From Myxococcales bacterium (GTDB taxonomy: Bacteria > Myxococcota_A > Polyangia > Haliangiales > Haliangiaceae): 64,000 nt of DNA. The stretch's first letter is position 1, and every line of letters starts with the position of its first letter. The stretch covers positions 21,000-84,999 of the forward strand of contig JAEUJY010000118.1 of the NCBI GenBank assembly GCA_016794525.1, given 5' to 3'. The notes below the pieces were generated by a model. The model was not told the origin of the DNA. It saw nothing but the letters and a program-made list of their open reading frames with translations, and ran no database searches. This document shows positions 26,482 to 33,732 of this stretch, piece by piece. A program made the position numbers and the translations under genes.

Positions 26482-26756
26482 CGACGGGTCTTGGGCGGGA
26501 TCGGGATCTCGCGCGCCTCGGCGAGCGCGTCGGGCAACATCACGTCGGCCAGCTCGCAGATGCGCCAGAACCCGGCGCCGTCGCCGAGGTAGGCGTTGGC
26601 GAGGTGATCGAGGCGCTCGCCCTGCAGCCGGCGGTGGTAGCCGAGCAGCGCCTCGTCGGGCGCGTCCGGCGTCGGCACGACCATGACCATGCGGCCGCGC
26701 CGATCGGTGACCGGGTACGGGGCGAGGTTGGCGTAGCGGCTCTTGGCGTCGAACAT
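26478..26756 (-). CDS. LysM-like small baseplate protein
   Basis: 92 aa from ATG at 26756, with AGGAG nine bases upstream. The segment YHRRLQGERLDHLANAYLGD, GAGFWRICELADVMLPDALA has the LysM/tail-protein-X pattern (xGDxLxxIAxxxLGDxxxWxxIxxAN), though the first Gly-Asp is Gly-Glu. In eCIS and phages such proteins bridge the inner tube and baseplate; they usually do not bind cell wall. It sits between the CIS tube-initiator gene and the hub, which supports that role. Confidence 0.75.
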   Translation of the reverse strand: MFDAKSRYANLAPYPVTDRRGRMVMVVPTPDAPDEALLGYHRRLQGERLDHLANAYLGDGAGFWRICELADVMLPDALAEAREIPIPPKTRR

Positions 26757-26776
26757 GGTTGCTCCTGGGAGTGGGG

Positions 26777-27553
26777 CTACAGCCCGACGGCGTCGCCCAG
26801 CACGCTGGCCACGCCCGCGACCGCCTCGATGGTGTTGGCGATGTTCGCCAGCGCCAGCAGCTCCTTCTGTCCGCGGGTGAAGTCGTAACAGAACCGGGCG
26901 ATCTTCTTGTCGGCCGAGTCGGACGCGCCGGCGGCCGGCTGCAGCGCGTCCTTGGTGATGACCTTCAGGCCGAGCGTGACCTTGGCCCGCGTCGGGTACA
27001 GCAGCTGGTTCCACTGCTGCTCCTCGACGTTGAACGTGCTCAGGCGCACCGGGACGATGCGGCCCGGGCCCCAGATGAACAGCGTGACCGGCACCTCGGG
27101 CCGCGCCGCCGACCGCTGCAGGCTGGCCGAGATGCCGCCGCCGCCGATCGACACGTTGATCGATCCGACCAGGCCGCCCAGCAGGCTGTCGCCGGCCGGG
27201 TACAGCAGCATCTCGAGCGCGGCGATGCGGTCGGCGACGCCGGTGACGAACGCCACCGGGTGGTGCTCGGGCACCTCGAGCGCGTCGGACGCGTCGAGCA
27301 CCAGCGACAGGTTGAACGACTCGGCGGGGTCGTACGGCTGCGCGGTCGGGTCGACCGGCGTCGTCGACGGCGGCGTCCCGGTCGCGGTCGGCGCGCTGCG
27401 CTCGGGCGGCGCGTACGGCGTCAGCGTCCGCTGCAGCGTGTCCGGGTTGTACTGGAAGATGATGATGTTCGGGATCGGGACGATCGGCATCTTGACGAAC
27501 TGCACGATCGCGCCCTTGAGCAGCTTGGGACTGCGGCTGTAGCCGTCACCCAT
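26777..27553 (-). CDS. CIS tube/adaptor protein (Afp7/Pvc7 N-terminal-like)
   Basis: 258 aa from ATG at 27553; it overlaps the previous gene by 8 bases, and the upstream in-frame codons lie inside that gene. The N-terminal pattern IPNIIIFQYNPDTLQRTLTP is the hallmark of the contractile injection system tube/LysM-adaptor family. The middle part is beta-rich (PVTLFIWGPGRIVPVRLSTF, NVEEQQWNQLLYPTRAKVTL), and the C-terminal 50 residues are helical. Here the LysM-like part is carried by the next gene instead of the same chain. It should join the inner tube to the hub. Confidence 0.82.
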   Translation of the reverse strand: MGDGYSRSPKLLKGAIVQFVKMPIVPIPNIIIFQYNPDTLQRTLTPYAPPERSAPTATGTPPSTTPVDPTAQPYDPAESFNLSLVLDASDALEVPEHHPVAFVTGVADRIAALEMLLYPAGDSLLGGLVGSINVSIGGGGISASLQRSAARPEVPVTLFIWGPGRIVPVRLSTFNVEEQQWNQLLYPTRAKVTLGLKVITKDALQPAAGASDSADKKIARFCYDFTRGQKELLALANIANTIEAVAGVASVLGDAVGL

Positions 27554-28067
27554 GACGCGGCTTCCTCTCACGCTGCGGCGGGCCGCTGCCTTCGCGGTCG
27601 GTGGCGACGACCTCGGTCGGCGACAGCCGGCGGCCGGTCTGCTGCAGCACGTGCGCGAGCTCGTGGTAGACCAGCGCGCGGCCGGCGTCGGTGCCCGGCG
27701 CGTACTGGCCCTCGGCGAAGAACACGCTGCGCCCGGCGGTGAACGCCCGGGCGTCCTGGCCGGCGGCGGCGTGCGCCGCGGCGGCGTCGGTGTGCAGCCG
27801 GACCGCGCCGAGGTCGGCGCCGAACGCGCGCTCGGCCTCGGTCCGCAGCTCGGTCGGCAGCGGGCGCCCGACCGACGCCGGCAGCTCGGCGGTGGCCGCC
27901 GGCGCCGGCGTCAGGATCCGCGCGACGTTGACCTGCCCGCGCAGCGCGGCCTGGGTCGCCTCCTCGGCCTGGCGCTCGAGCGAGCGATCGATCGCGCGCG
28001 GCCGCTTGCCGGCGGCCGGCTTGCGCGCGATCGGGCCCGCGACCCGGGGCGCGTGGCGGACCCTCAC
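27546..28067 (-). CDS. DUF4157 (eCIS core domain) protein
   Basis: 173 aa; GTG start at 28067 overlaps the preceding TGA (GTGA). A basic N-terminal 60 residues are followed by the DUF4157 domain (about 75-150): TEAERAFGADLGAVRLHTDA, AFTAGRSVFFAEGQYAPGTD and YHELAHVLQQTGR, with an intact HExxH (HELAH). DUF4157 is the hallmark of eCIS loci; the domain often heads cargo proteins. This copy lacks a cargo domain, so it may be a loading adaptor or a small protease-like subunit. Whether the HExxH is catalytic is unknown. It shares the domain with both halves of the giant protein at 3987-10715. Confidence 0.88.
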   Translation of the reverse strand: MRVRHAPRVAGPIARKPAAGKRPRAIDRSLERQAEEATQAALRGQVNVARILTPAPAATAELPASVGRPLPTELRTEAERAFGADLGAVRLHTDAAAAHAAAGQDARAFTAGRSVFFAEGQYAPGTDAGRALVYHELAHVLQQTGRRLSPTEVVATDREGSGPPQRERKPRHG

Positions 28068-28300
28068 CGCACCACCTCGTAGAGCTCGTCGACGATCCGC
28101 GCCACCAGCGCCGCCCGCGGCAGCCCGGCCGGCACCCGCACCCGCAGGTCGACGCGGGCCAGCCGACCGATCCGGCCGGTGCCGCGCAGCCGCGCCTGCA
28201 CCGCGCGCACGATCTCGTCGGCCAGCGCCGGCGCGTCGGCCGGCGCGACGCCGGGCAGGCGCAGCACCAGCTCCTCGATCGCGACCGCCTCACACCGCAT
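28064..28300 (-). CDS. Small acidic/helical protein between AAA+ ATPase and DUF4157 genes
   Basis: 78 aa; ATG at 28300, overlapping the AAA+ gene by 11 bases and overlapping the next gene as GTGA. Sequence: EELVLRLPGVAPADAPALAD, EIVRAVQARL, then VDLRVRVPAGLPRAALVARI and ELYEVVR. It resembles small unnamed ORFs seen in other eCIS clusters but I cannot name a family. Overlaps on both sides and the coupled layout support that it is real. Confidence 0.6.
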   Translation of the reverse strand: MRCEAVAIEELVLRLPGVAPADAPALADEIVRAVQARLRGTGRIGRLARVDLRVRVPAGLPRAALVARIVDELYEVVR

Positions 28301-30305
28301 GGGCCACCACCTCGCGCTCGCGCTCGGTCAACGACCGCCCGTCCTTCTGCAGCTCGCGGTCGACGCCGCGCAGCAGGTGGGCCGCGGTGACCGCGCCGCC
28401 GTCGCGCCGCGCCGCCACCACCGCCGCGAGCACCGCGTACTTGATCTGCGCGCCGGTGAGGTCGAGCGCCGCCAGCGCGTCGAGGGGCCGGCCCAGCGCG
28501 TCGACGTCCTCGACGCGCGCCAGGTCGCGGGCCAGCCGGCGCCACAGCAGCCGCCGCTGCGTGACGTCGGGGCGGGGCAGCTCGAGGACGTAGCGCAGCC
28601 GGCGGATGAACGCCGGGTCGATGTTGCCGCGCTTGTTCGAGGTCAGGATCGCGACGCCGGCGTAGGCCTCGATCGCCTGCAGGAGGTGGTTGGTGTCGGT
28701 GTTGGCGTAGCGATCGTGCGCGTCCTTGATCTCGGTGCGCTTGCCGAACAGCGCGTCGGCCTCGTCGAACAGCAGCACCGCGTCCATGTGCTCGGCGCGC
28801 GCGAGGATCCGGGTCAGGTTCTTGGCGGTCTCGCCGATGTACTTGCTGATCACCGTCGCCAGCGAGATCCGGTACAGGTTGAGGCCGAGGTCGCGCGCGA
28901 TCACCTGCGCGGCCATCGTCTTGCCGGTGCCCGGCGCGCCGGTCAGCAACAGGAACAGGCCGCGCCCGCTAGGGAACATCCGGCGCAGCTGCGGCTGGTG
29001 CCAGAGCTCGTCGCGGATCCCGCCCTCGTAGGCGAAGTCGCGCAGGCCGTCGGCGACCGCCGCCGGCAGCACCAGGTCGTCCCAGGTGAACGGGCAGTCG
29101 ATCCGGCGGGCCAGATCGCCCAGGCGATCGCCGTCGCGATCGCGGATCAGCGCGGCGGCGCGGCCCGGGCTGGCGACGTTGCGGTTGGCGACCTCGACCA
29201 GATCGGCCGGGGTCGCGCGGTAGCGTCGCGCCAGCTCGGCGCGCTCGTCGCCCGACCAGCCGGCGGCGGCGGGCACGATCGTCTCCCACAGCGCCGCGCG
29301 CTCGGCCGGCGTCGCCGGCGGCAGCTCGACGGCGATGTCGAGCGCGCCGGCCAGCGGCGCGACCACCGCGCCCGGCTCGACGCACACGAGCGTCAGCGGG
29401 AACGGCGCCGGCAGCTGCGGCCACGGCCGCCGACCCGCCGCGTCACCGGTGAACGCCATCGCGGTCTGGGTGAGGAACGCCTGACGGTGCGCGCGCCGCA
29501 CCACCTCGCCCCAGCCGGCGTCGTCGACGCCGTCGCTGTCGATCGCCAGCAGGCGCAGCCCCAGCGCCCGGGCCAGCGCCGCGGCGAAGCTGGCGCGCCC
29601 GGTCCCGCTCGGGGCGCGCACGATCACCCGCACGGCGCGCGCCGCCTGATCGCCCTGCCAGCGCGCGGTGACCTCGGCGGCGGTCGCCTCGAGCGGCCAG
29701 CTGGCCAGCGGCGCGACCGCCTCGACCGGCCGCGCCAGCGCGACCAGCGGCGCCTCGATCGCGAAGGCGCCGGTGAACCAGTCGACGATCGCCGGATCGA
29801 GCGCCAGCCCGTCGGGCTCGCCCGGCGCCAGCTCGATCCGCCGCACCAGCTCCCAGCGCGCGAGCGGCGAGTCGGGGGTGAGCACGCGGCGCAGGCCGTG
29901 GTCGCCGAGCCGCGCCACCGCCGCCTCGGTCGGCACGCCGCGCCCGTGCAGCGCCGCGAACGCGCCGGCCAGCTCCGGCGCCAGCGCCGCCGCCAGCAGC
30001 ACCCGCACGACGTCGCGCTCGCGGGCGTCGAGCCCGAACAGCGCGGCCAGGTGGCCGAGCCCGGGGCCGCCGTCGGCCACGACGCGGTCGGCCTGCGCGC
30101 GCAGCGCGCTCAGCTCGCGGCCGCGCGGATCGTCGGCGCGCCACGCGCGCGCCGCGGCCGCGTCGTCGAGGACGTCGACCGTCTCGGGCGCGGCGGCCCG
30201 GTGCTCGCGCCAGGCCAGCTCCTGGTACAGCCCCAGCTGCACCGCGGCGACGATCGCGCGCAGCTCGCGATCGCGGTCGGCCTGCGTCGACGCCGCGGTC
30301 GTCAC
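28290..30305 (-). CDS. AAA+ ATPase (Afp15/Pvc15-like)
   Basis: 671 aa; the GTG at 30305 overlaps the cap gene's stop (GTGA), whereas the longer open frame would lie within that gene. The C-terminal ~240 residues are an AAA+ domain: Walker A GAPGTGKT with K462, Walker B VLLFDEADALFGKR, sensor 1 AILTSN and arginine-finger region NIDPAFIRRLRYVLELP. The N-terminal ~420 residues, with a degenerate first nucleotide-binding-like part (VIVRAPSGTGRASFAAALAR), are the winged-helix/lid type region common to eCIS ATPases. It is known to be needed for particle assembly or cargo handling in PVC-type systems. It lies directly after the tail cap gene as in other clusters. Confidence 0.9.
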   Translation of the reverse strand: MTTAASTQADRDRELRAIVAAVQLGLYQELAWREHRAAAPETVDVLDDAAAARAWRADDPRGRELSALRAQADRVVADGGPGLGHLAALFGLDARERDVVRVLLAAALAPELAGAFAALHGRGVPTEAAVARLGDHGLRRVLTPDSPLARWELVRRIELAPGEPDGLALDPAIVDWFTGAFAIEAPLVALARPVEAVAPLASWPLEATAAEVTARWQGDQAARAVRVIVRAPSGTGRASFAAALARALGLRLLAIDSDGVDDAGWGEVVRRAHRQAFLTQTAMAFTGDAAGRRPWPQLPAPFPLTLVCVEPGAVVAPLAGALDIAVELPPATPAERAALWETIVPAAAGWSGDERAELARRYRATPADLVEVANRNVASPGRAAALIRDRDGDRLGDLARRIDCPFTWDDLVLPAAVADGLRDFAYEGGIRDELWHQPQLRRMFPSGRGLFLLLTGAPGTGKTMAAQVIARDLGLNLYRISLATVISKYIGETAKNLTRILARAEHMDAVLLFDEADALFGKRTEIKDAHDRYANTDTNHLLQAIEAYAGVAILTSNKRGNIDPAFIRRLRYVLELPRPDVTQRRLLWRRLARDLARVEDVDALGRPLDALAALDLTGAQIKYAVLAAVVAARRDGGAVTAAHLLRGVDRELQKDGRSLTEREREVVAHAV

Positions 30306-31561
30306 GGCACCTGCACCCAGGCCGGGGCCGACTCGCTGCCGTTGACGATGACGCGGACCGGCAGGTGCGCGCCTGGCGGCGCGCCCGCCGGCAAGACGAA
30401 CGTGAGCTCGCGCGCCGAGCCGACCGCGAACTCGCCGGGGTTGAGCGCGCCCGGCGTGCCGGCGGTCAACACCAGCGCCGCCACCGACACCCGCGTCACG
30501 ACCGGCGTCGTCGGGTCGCTGAACCGGCCGCCGGTGACCGTGTAGACGCCCGCCACCGGGCCGGTGATCGCGACCGCGGGCGCGATCTGGAACGGCGTCT
30601 CGTTGGACGACACCGTCGTCGTGTGGGCGCGCCCGTCGGAGCCGGTGGTCGTGCGGGTGAGCCGCACCGCCGCGGTGTACGCGCCGGGCAACGTCGCGAC
30701 CGCGTCGATCAGCTCGGCGACGGTGAAGAACACGCGGTCGCCGGCGCCGCTGACGCCCCAGGCGGGGCCGACGGCCACCGCGTCGGACCACCCCGGGCCG
30801 CGCACCAGCACCTCGAGCGTCCCGCCGCCCAGCCCGGTGCCGAACACCACCACCTCGTCGCCGATCGCGGCCTGCGCCGGCTGCACCTCGATCGCGCGGG
30901 CGGTCGCCTCGCCGGGGATCGTGAAGCGGACCGTGTTGCGGCTGCCGGTCAGGCGCGGGAGGCCGCCGATGAAGGTCTCGACGCCCCAGCTCAGCACGCG
31001 GCCGCGGGCCGCGGTGGGCTCCTCGGGCTCGAGCAGCACCACCGACACCTCGTAGTAGGCCGACAGCCGCAGCGCGTGCGAGCCGGCGGTCCAGTAGCTG
31101 ACCGCCTCGCTGACCGGGACGTGGCGCAGCGACACGCGCAGCTTGTTCTCGTCGCCGATCAACAGCGGGTCGAGGATCTTCACGCCGAACAGCTCGGTCG
31201 CGTCGTCGATCACCGGGTAGTCGTGCAGCGCCTTCACCGCCAGCCCCATCAGCTGCTGCTCGCGGTACGGCCCGTGCTCGTCGAGCGCGGTCGAGAACGC
31301 GGTCACGACGTAGTGCAGGTTGAGCCCGAGGGGCGAGAAGCGGATCGGCGTGTCGGGGCGCCCGCGCCACGGCTGGTTCTTGACCGCGGCCTCCTCGGAC
31401 AGGTGGTACAGGTAGATGCCGACCGAGTTGTCCTCGGTGAGCTTGTCGGGCGGCAGGCTGGTCACGACCAGCGGCGCCGGCGAGGCCGGCGACGCGGTGA
31501 TGGTCTCGCGGACCAGCGTCACCAGCGTGCGCGTGACGCGCGACAGATCGAGGAGCGCCAT
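30302..31561 (-). CDS. Tail terminator/cap protein (DUF4255, Pvc16 N-terminal domain) with Ig-like C-terminal extension
   Basis: 419 aa; ATG at 31561 shares a base with the preceding TGA. The first ~190 residues (DNSVGIYLYHLSEEAAVKNQ, PIRFSPLGLNLHYVVTAFST, EQQLMGLAVKALHDYPVIDD, ENKLRVSLRHVPVSEAVSYW) are the DUF4255/Pvc16 N-terminal domain that caps the top of the tube and sheath. The remaining ~220 residues hold two IPT/TIG-like beta modules (AIGDEVVVFGTGLGGGTLEV, PAVAITGPVAGVYTVTGGRF), which could protrude from the cap. The extension is longer than in minimal homologues. Confidence 0.88.
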   Translation of the reverse strand: MALLDLSRVTRTLVTLVRETITASPASPAPLVVTSLPPDKLTEDNSVGIYLYHLSEEAAVKNQPWRGRPDTPIRFSPLGLNLHYVVTAFSTALDEHGPYREQQLMGLAVKALHDYPVIDDATELFGVKILDPLLIGDENKLRVSLRHVPVSEAVSYWTAGSHALRLSAYYEVSVVLLEPEEPTAARGRVLSWGVETFIGGLPRLTGSRNTVRFTIPGEATARAIEVQPAQAAIGDEVVVFGTGLGGGTLEVLVRGPGWSDAVAVGPAWGVSGAGDRVFFTVAELIDAVATLPGAYTAAVRLTRTTTGSDGRAHTTTVSSNETPFQIAPAVAITGPVAGVYTVTGGRFSDPTTPVVTRVSVAALVLTAGTPGALNPGEFAVGSARELTFVLPAGAPPGAHLPVRVIVNGSESAPAWVQVP

Positions 31562-32442
31562 CAGCGCTGCCCCAGGCCGAAGCCGCGGTGGAGGAGGCCC
31601 GGGCCCCGCGGCGCGGCGGCCGGCGCGGCGGCGCGGATCACGACCGGCGCGGGCGCCGGTGGCGCGGGCGGCGCGGCCGGGACCACCTCGACGATCAGGC
31701 GCCCGATCGACAGCGACGGCGCGGGCGCCGCCGGCGGGGCCGCCGCGGTCGGCGGCGCGGGCTGGAGGCTCGGCGGTGATGCGGCCGGCGCGCGCGGCGC
31801 GGGCACCGACGGCGCGACGGGCGCGGCGAGCGGTGGCGGCGGCGTGAGCGGGACCGTGGCCCGCGGCCCCGGCGACGGCGCAGGCGTCGGCGCGCTCGCC
31901 GGCGCCGTGGACCGCTCGCGCGGCGCCGCGACCGCCACGACCGGCGCCGCGACCGGCACGATCGGCGCGACGCGCGCCTCGCCGACGCGATCATCGGGAG
32001 CGACCACGCCGGGCTGGCCGACCGGCGGCGCGGCCGCCACGAGCGGGCGGGCGACGAGGCTCGGCGGCGTCGGCGCGAGCGTCCCCGGCGGGGCGACCTC
32101 GGCGCGCGGGGCCAGCGGCGCGCTCGGCCCGAGCGGCAGCGGCGAGGCACCCGCCGCGGGCCCCAGCGGCGTCGCCGGTGACGCCGCCGCCGGCCGGATC
32201 GTCGCGGCCCGGGTGGGCGCCGACGCGGCGGACGCGACCCGCGGGCTCGACACCGCCGGAGCGATCGCGCGGCCCGTCGCCGGCGCGACGCTCGCGGCCG
32301 CCGGCGCCGCGGCCTCGACCACGGGCGGCGCATCGAACGGATCATCGATCGTCGCGCTCGGCGGCGCCGCCGGCGCCAGCGCACGCGCGGGCGCACCACC
32401 GAACGCGGCGCGCTCGACCAGGCGGCGCAGGTAGCCCGCCAC
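31561..32442 (-). CDS. Ala/Pro-rich low-complexity eCIS protein
   Basis: 293 aa. The GTG at 32442 shares its first base with the TAG of the previous gene (TAGTG). The first 25 residues (VAGYLRRLVERAAFGGAPAR) form a short helix. The middle 220 residues are almost only Ala, Pro, Val, Ser and Thr, and the end is ordered again (SIGRLIVEVVPAAPP ... GLLHRGFGLGQR). A small hydrophobic strand of the IGRLIVEV kind near the C-terminus also appears in unnamed eCIS neighbours as far as I recall. It could be a flexible linker or a chaperone for a tail part. It is too Pro-rich to be a normal helical tape measure. Confidence 0.6.
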   Translation of the reverse strand: MAGYLRRLVERAAFGGAPARALAPAAPPSATIDDPFDAPPVVEAAAPAAASVAPATGRAIAPAVSSPRVASAASAPTRAATIRPAAASPATPLGPAAGASPLPLGPSAPLAPRAEVAPPGTLAPTPPSLVARPLVAAAPPVGQPGVVAPDDRVGEARVAPIVPVAAPVVAVAAPRERSTAPASAPTPAPSPGPRATVPLTPPPPLAAPVAPSVPAPRAPAASPPSLQPAPPTAAAPPAAPAPSLSIGRLIVEVVPAAPPAPPAPAPVVIRAAAPAAAPRGPGLLHRGFGLGQR

Positions 32443-33203
32443 TAGCGCGCCCCCTGCTCGCGCTCGATGAGCTCGACGTAGGCGCGCCGCCGACCGCGCG
32501 GCAGCGACAGGATCTCCGACAGCGACCAGCCGTAGCTGCGCGCCAGGCGGTGGACCTCGGCCGCCCGCTGGTCGCGCTCGGCCAGGAGCCGGGCCAGCAA
32601 GAACGGCTGCACGTCGAACCGCACCAGGTGCGCGTGCCCGCACTCCGGGCACACCGCGTCGAGCTCGGTCGACACCAGCGGCGCGATCCGCTCGAGCGCG
32701 TCGGCGATCGTCGCGTCGTCGGCGTCGCCGCTCAGGCGACAGCGCGCCGCCAGCGCGCGCTCGGGCTCGGGCGCCAGCGCGGCGGCCAGCTCGTCGGCGC
32801 CGGTCGGCACCCGCAGCTCGGTGCCGTCGGCCAGGCGGTAGCGCCCGGCGGTGATCGCCGCGGCGGCCTCGGCCTCGGGCCGGATCGCCGCGCACAGCGC
32901 CGACAGCCGGAAGTCGAGATCGAACTGCGCCGCGCACGCCGGACAGGTGACGGTGCTCGCGACGCGATCGCCGAGCTCGGCGCGGTAGACCGCGGCCAGC
33001 ACCCGGTCGCGATCGGCGGCCGCCAGCGTCGCCGCGTGGCCCGGCCCGCAGGCCGCACCGGCGACGTCGACCAGCAGCCGATCGACCAGCGCGATCGCCG
33101 ACCAGGTGTCGGCGTCGACCACCGACTCCTCGTCGTCGCCGCGCAGCGGCCGCACGAACACGCAGCCGGGGCGGTCGCCGTATGTGACCTCGATCCGACG
33201 CAT
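32442..33203 (-). CDS. gp26-like tail assembly/hub-associated protein with two CxxC pairs
   Basis: 253 aa from ATG at 33203. Two CxxC pairs, VTCPACAAQFD at about residue 87 and AVCPECGHAHLVRF at about 187, would make a zinc site. The C-terminus EVHRLARSYGWSLSEILSLP, RGRRRAYVELIEREQ is typical of T4 gp26-like proteins encoded just after the tube in eCIS and related phage-tail clusters. Role: probably a baseplate hub or tail-assembly factor. It follows the tube gene by 15 bp without a clear Shine-Dalgarno sequence, so coupling to the tube gene may drive its translation. Confidence 0.72.
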   Translation of the reverse strand: MRRIEVTYGDRPGCVFVRPLRGDDEESVVDADTWSAIALVDRLLVDVAGAACGPGHAATLAAADRDRVLAAVYRAELGDRVASTVTCPACAAQFDLDFRLSALCAAIRPEAEAAAAITAGRYRLADGTELRVPTGADELAAALAPEPERALAARCRLSGDADDATIADALERIAPLVSTELDAVCPECGHAHLVRFDVQPFLLARLLAERDQRAAEVHRLARSYGWSLSEILSLPRGRRRAYVELIEREQGAR

Positions 33204-33218
33204 GGAGGGGGCCCGCGA

Positions 33219-33719
33219 CTACCGCTCGGTCGGTTCGCCGACGCTGGTGTCCCGCTCCCAGCCCTCGTTCTCCAGCTTCATCATCTCGATCGCCACTGCG
33301 TTGGCGTTGGCGTCGAGCTCGGGCATCGCCTGGTACTCGGACACCCAGCAGCGGTAGACCTTGTAGGCCTTGACCACCTGGCTGTCCTCGTTGAGCAGCT
33401 CGATGATGATGTCCTTGCGGAACTTCGCCAGCGAGATCGCGCCGGCCCCGCCGACGTCGTAGACCAGGTTGGCCCACTTCTCGAACTCGTCGTCGTGGGT
33501 GAGGCCGCGCTCGAGGGTGATCGACTCGAACGAGATCGCGGCCGGCATGTGGCGCGCGGTCGACGGGTCGTTGCCCTCGCGGTGCTTGACCACCTCGACC
33601 GTCCGCTTGAGCGCGCTGCATTTGGTGACGCCCGCGACGTAGCGGCCGTCCCACTTCACGCGGAACTTGAAGTTCTTGTACGGGTCGAAGCGATGGGTGT
33701 TGACGCTGAACTTGGCCAT
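33219..33719 (-). CDS. Tail tube protein (gp19-like)
   Basis: 166 aa; ATG at 33719 with GGAGGAG 6-7 bases upstream. It has the gp19-type tube fold pattern: DPYKNFKFRVKWDGRYVAGV, CSALKRTVEVVKHREGND, ITLERGLTHDDEFEKWANLV and KDIIIELLNEDSQVVKAYKV, YRCWVSEYQAMPELDANANA, VAIEMMKLENEGWERD. Stacked hexamers form the inner tube through which cargo sits or passes. Only one tube gene is present, compared with two in Afp/PVC loci. It follows the sheath gene by 13 bp. Confidence 0.94.
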   Translation of the reverse strand: MAKFSVNTHRFDPYKNFKFRVKWDGRYVAGVTKCSALKRTVEVVKHREGNDPSTARHMPAAISFESITLERGLTHDDEFEKWANLVYDVGGAGAISLAKFRKDIIIELLNEDSQVVKAYKVYRCWVSEYQAMPELDANANAVAIEMMKLENEGWERDTSVGEPTER

Positions 33720-33732
33720 GGCGCGCTCCTCC

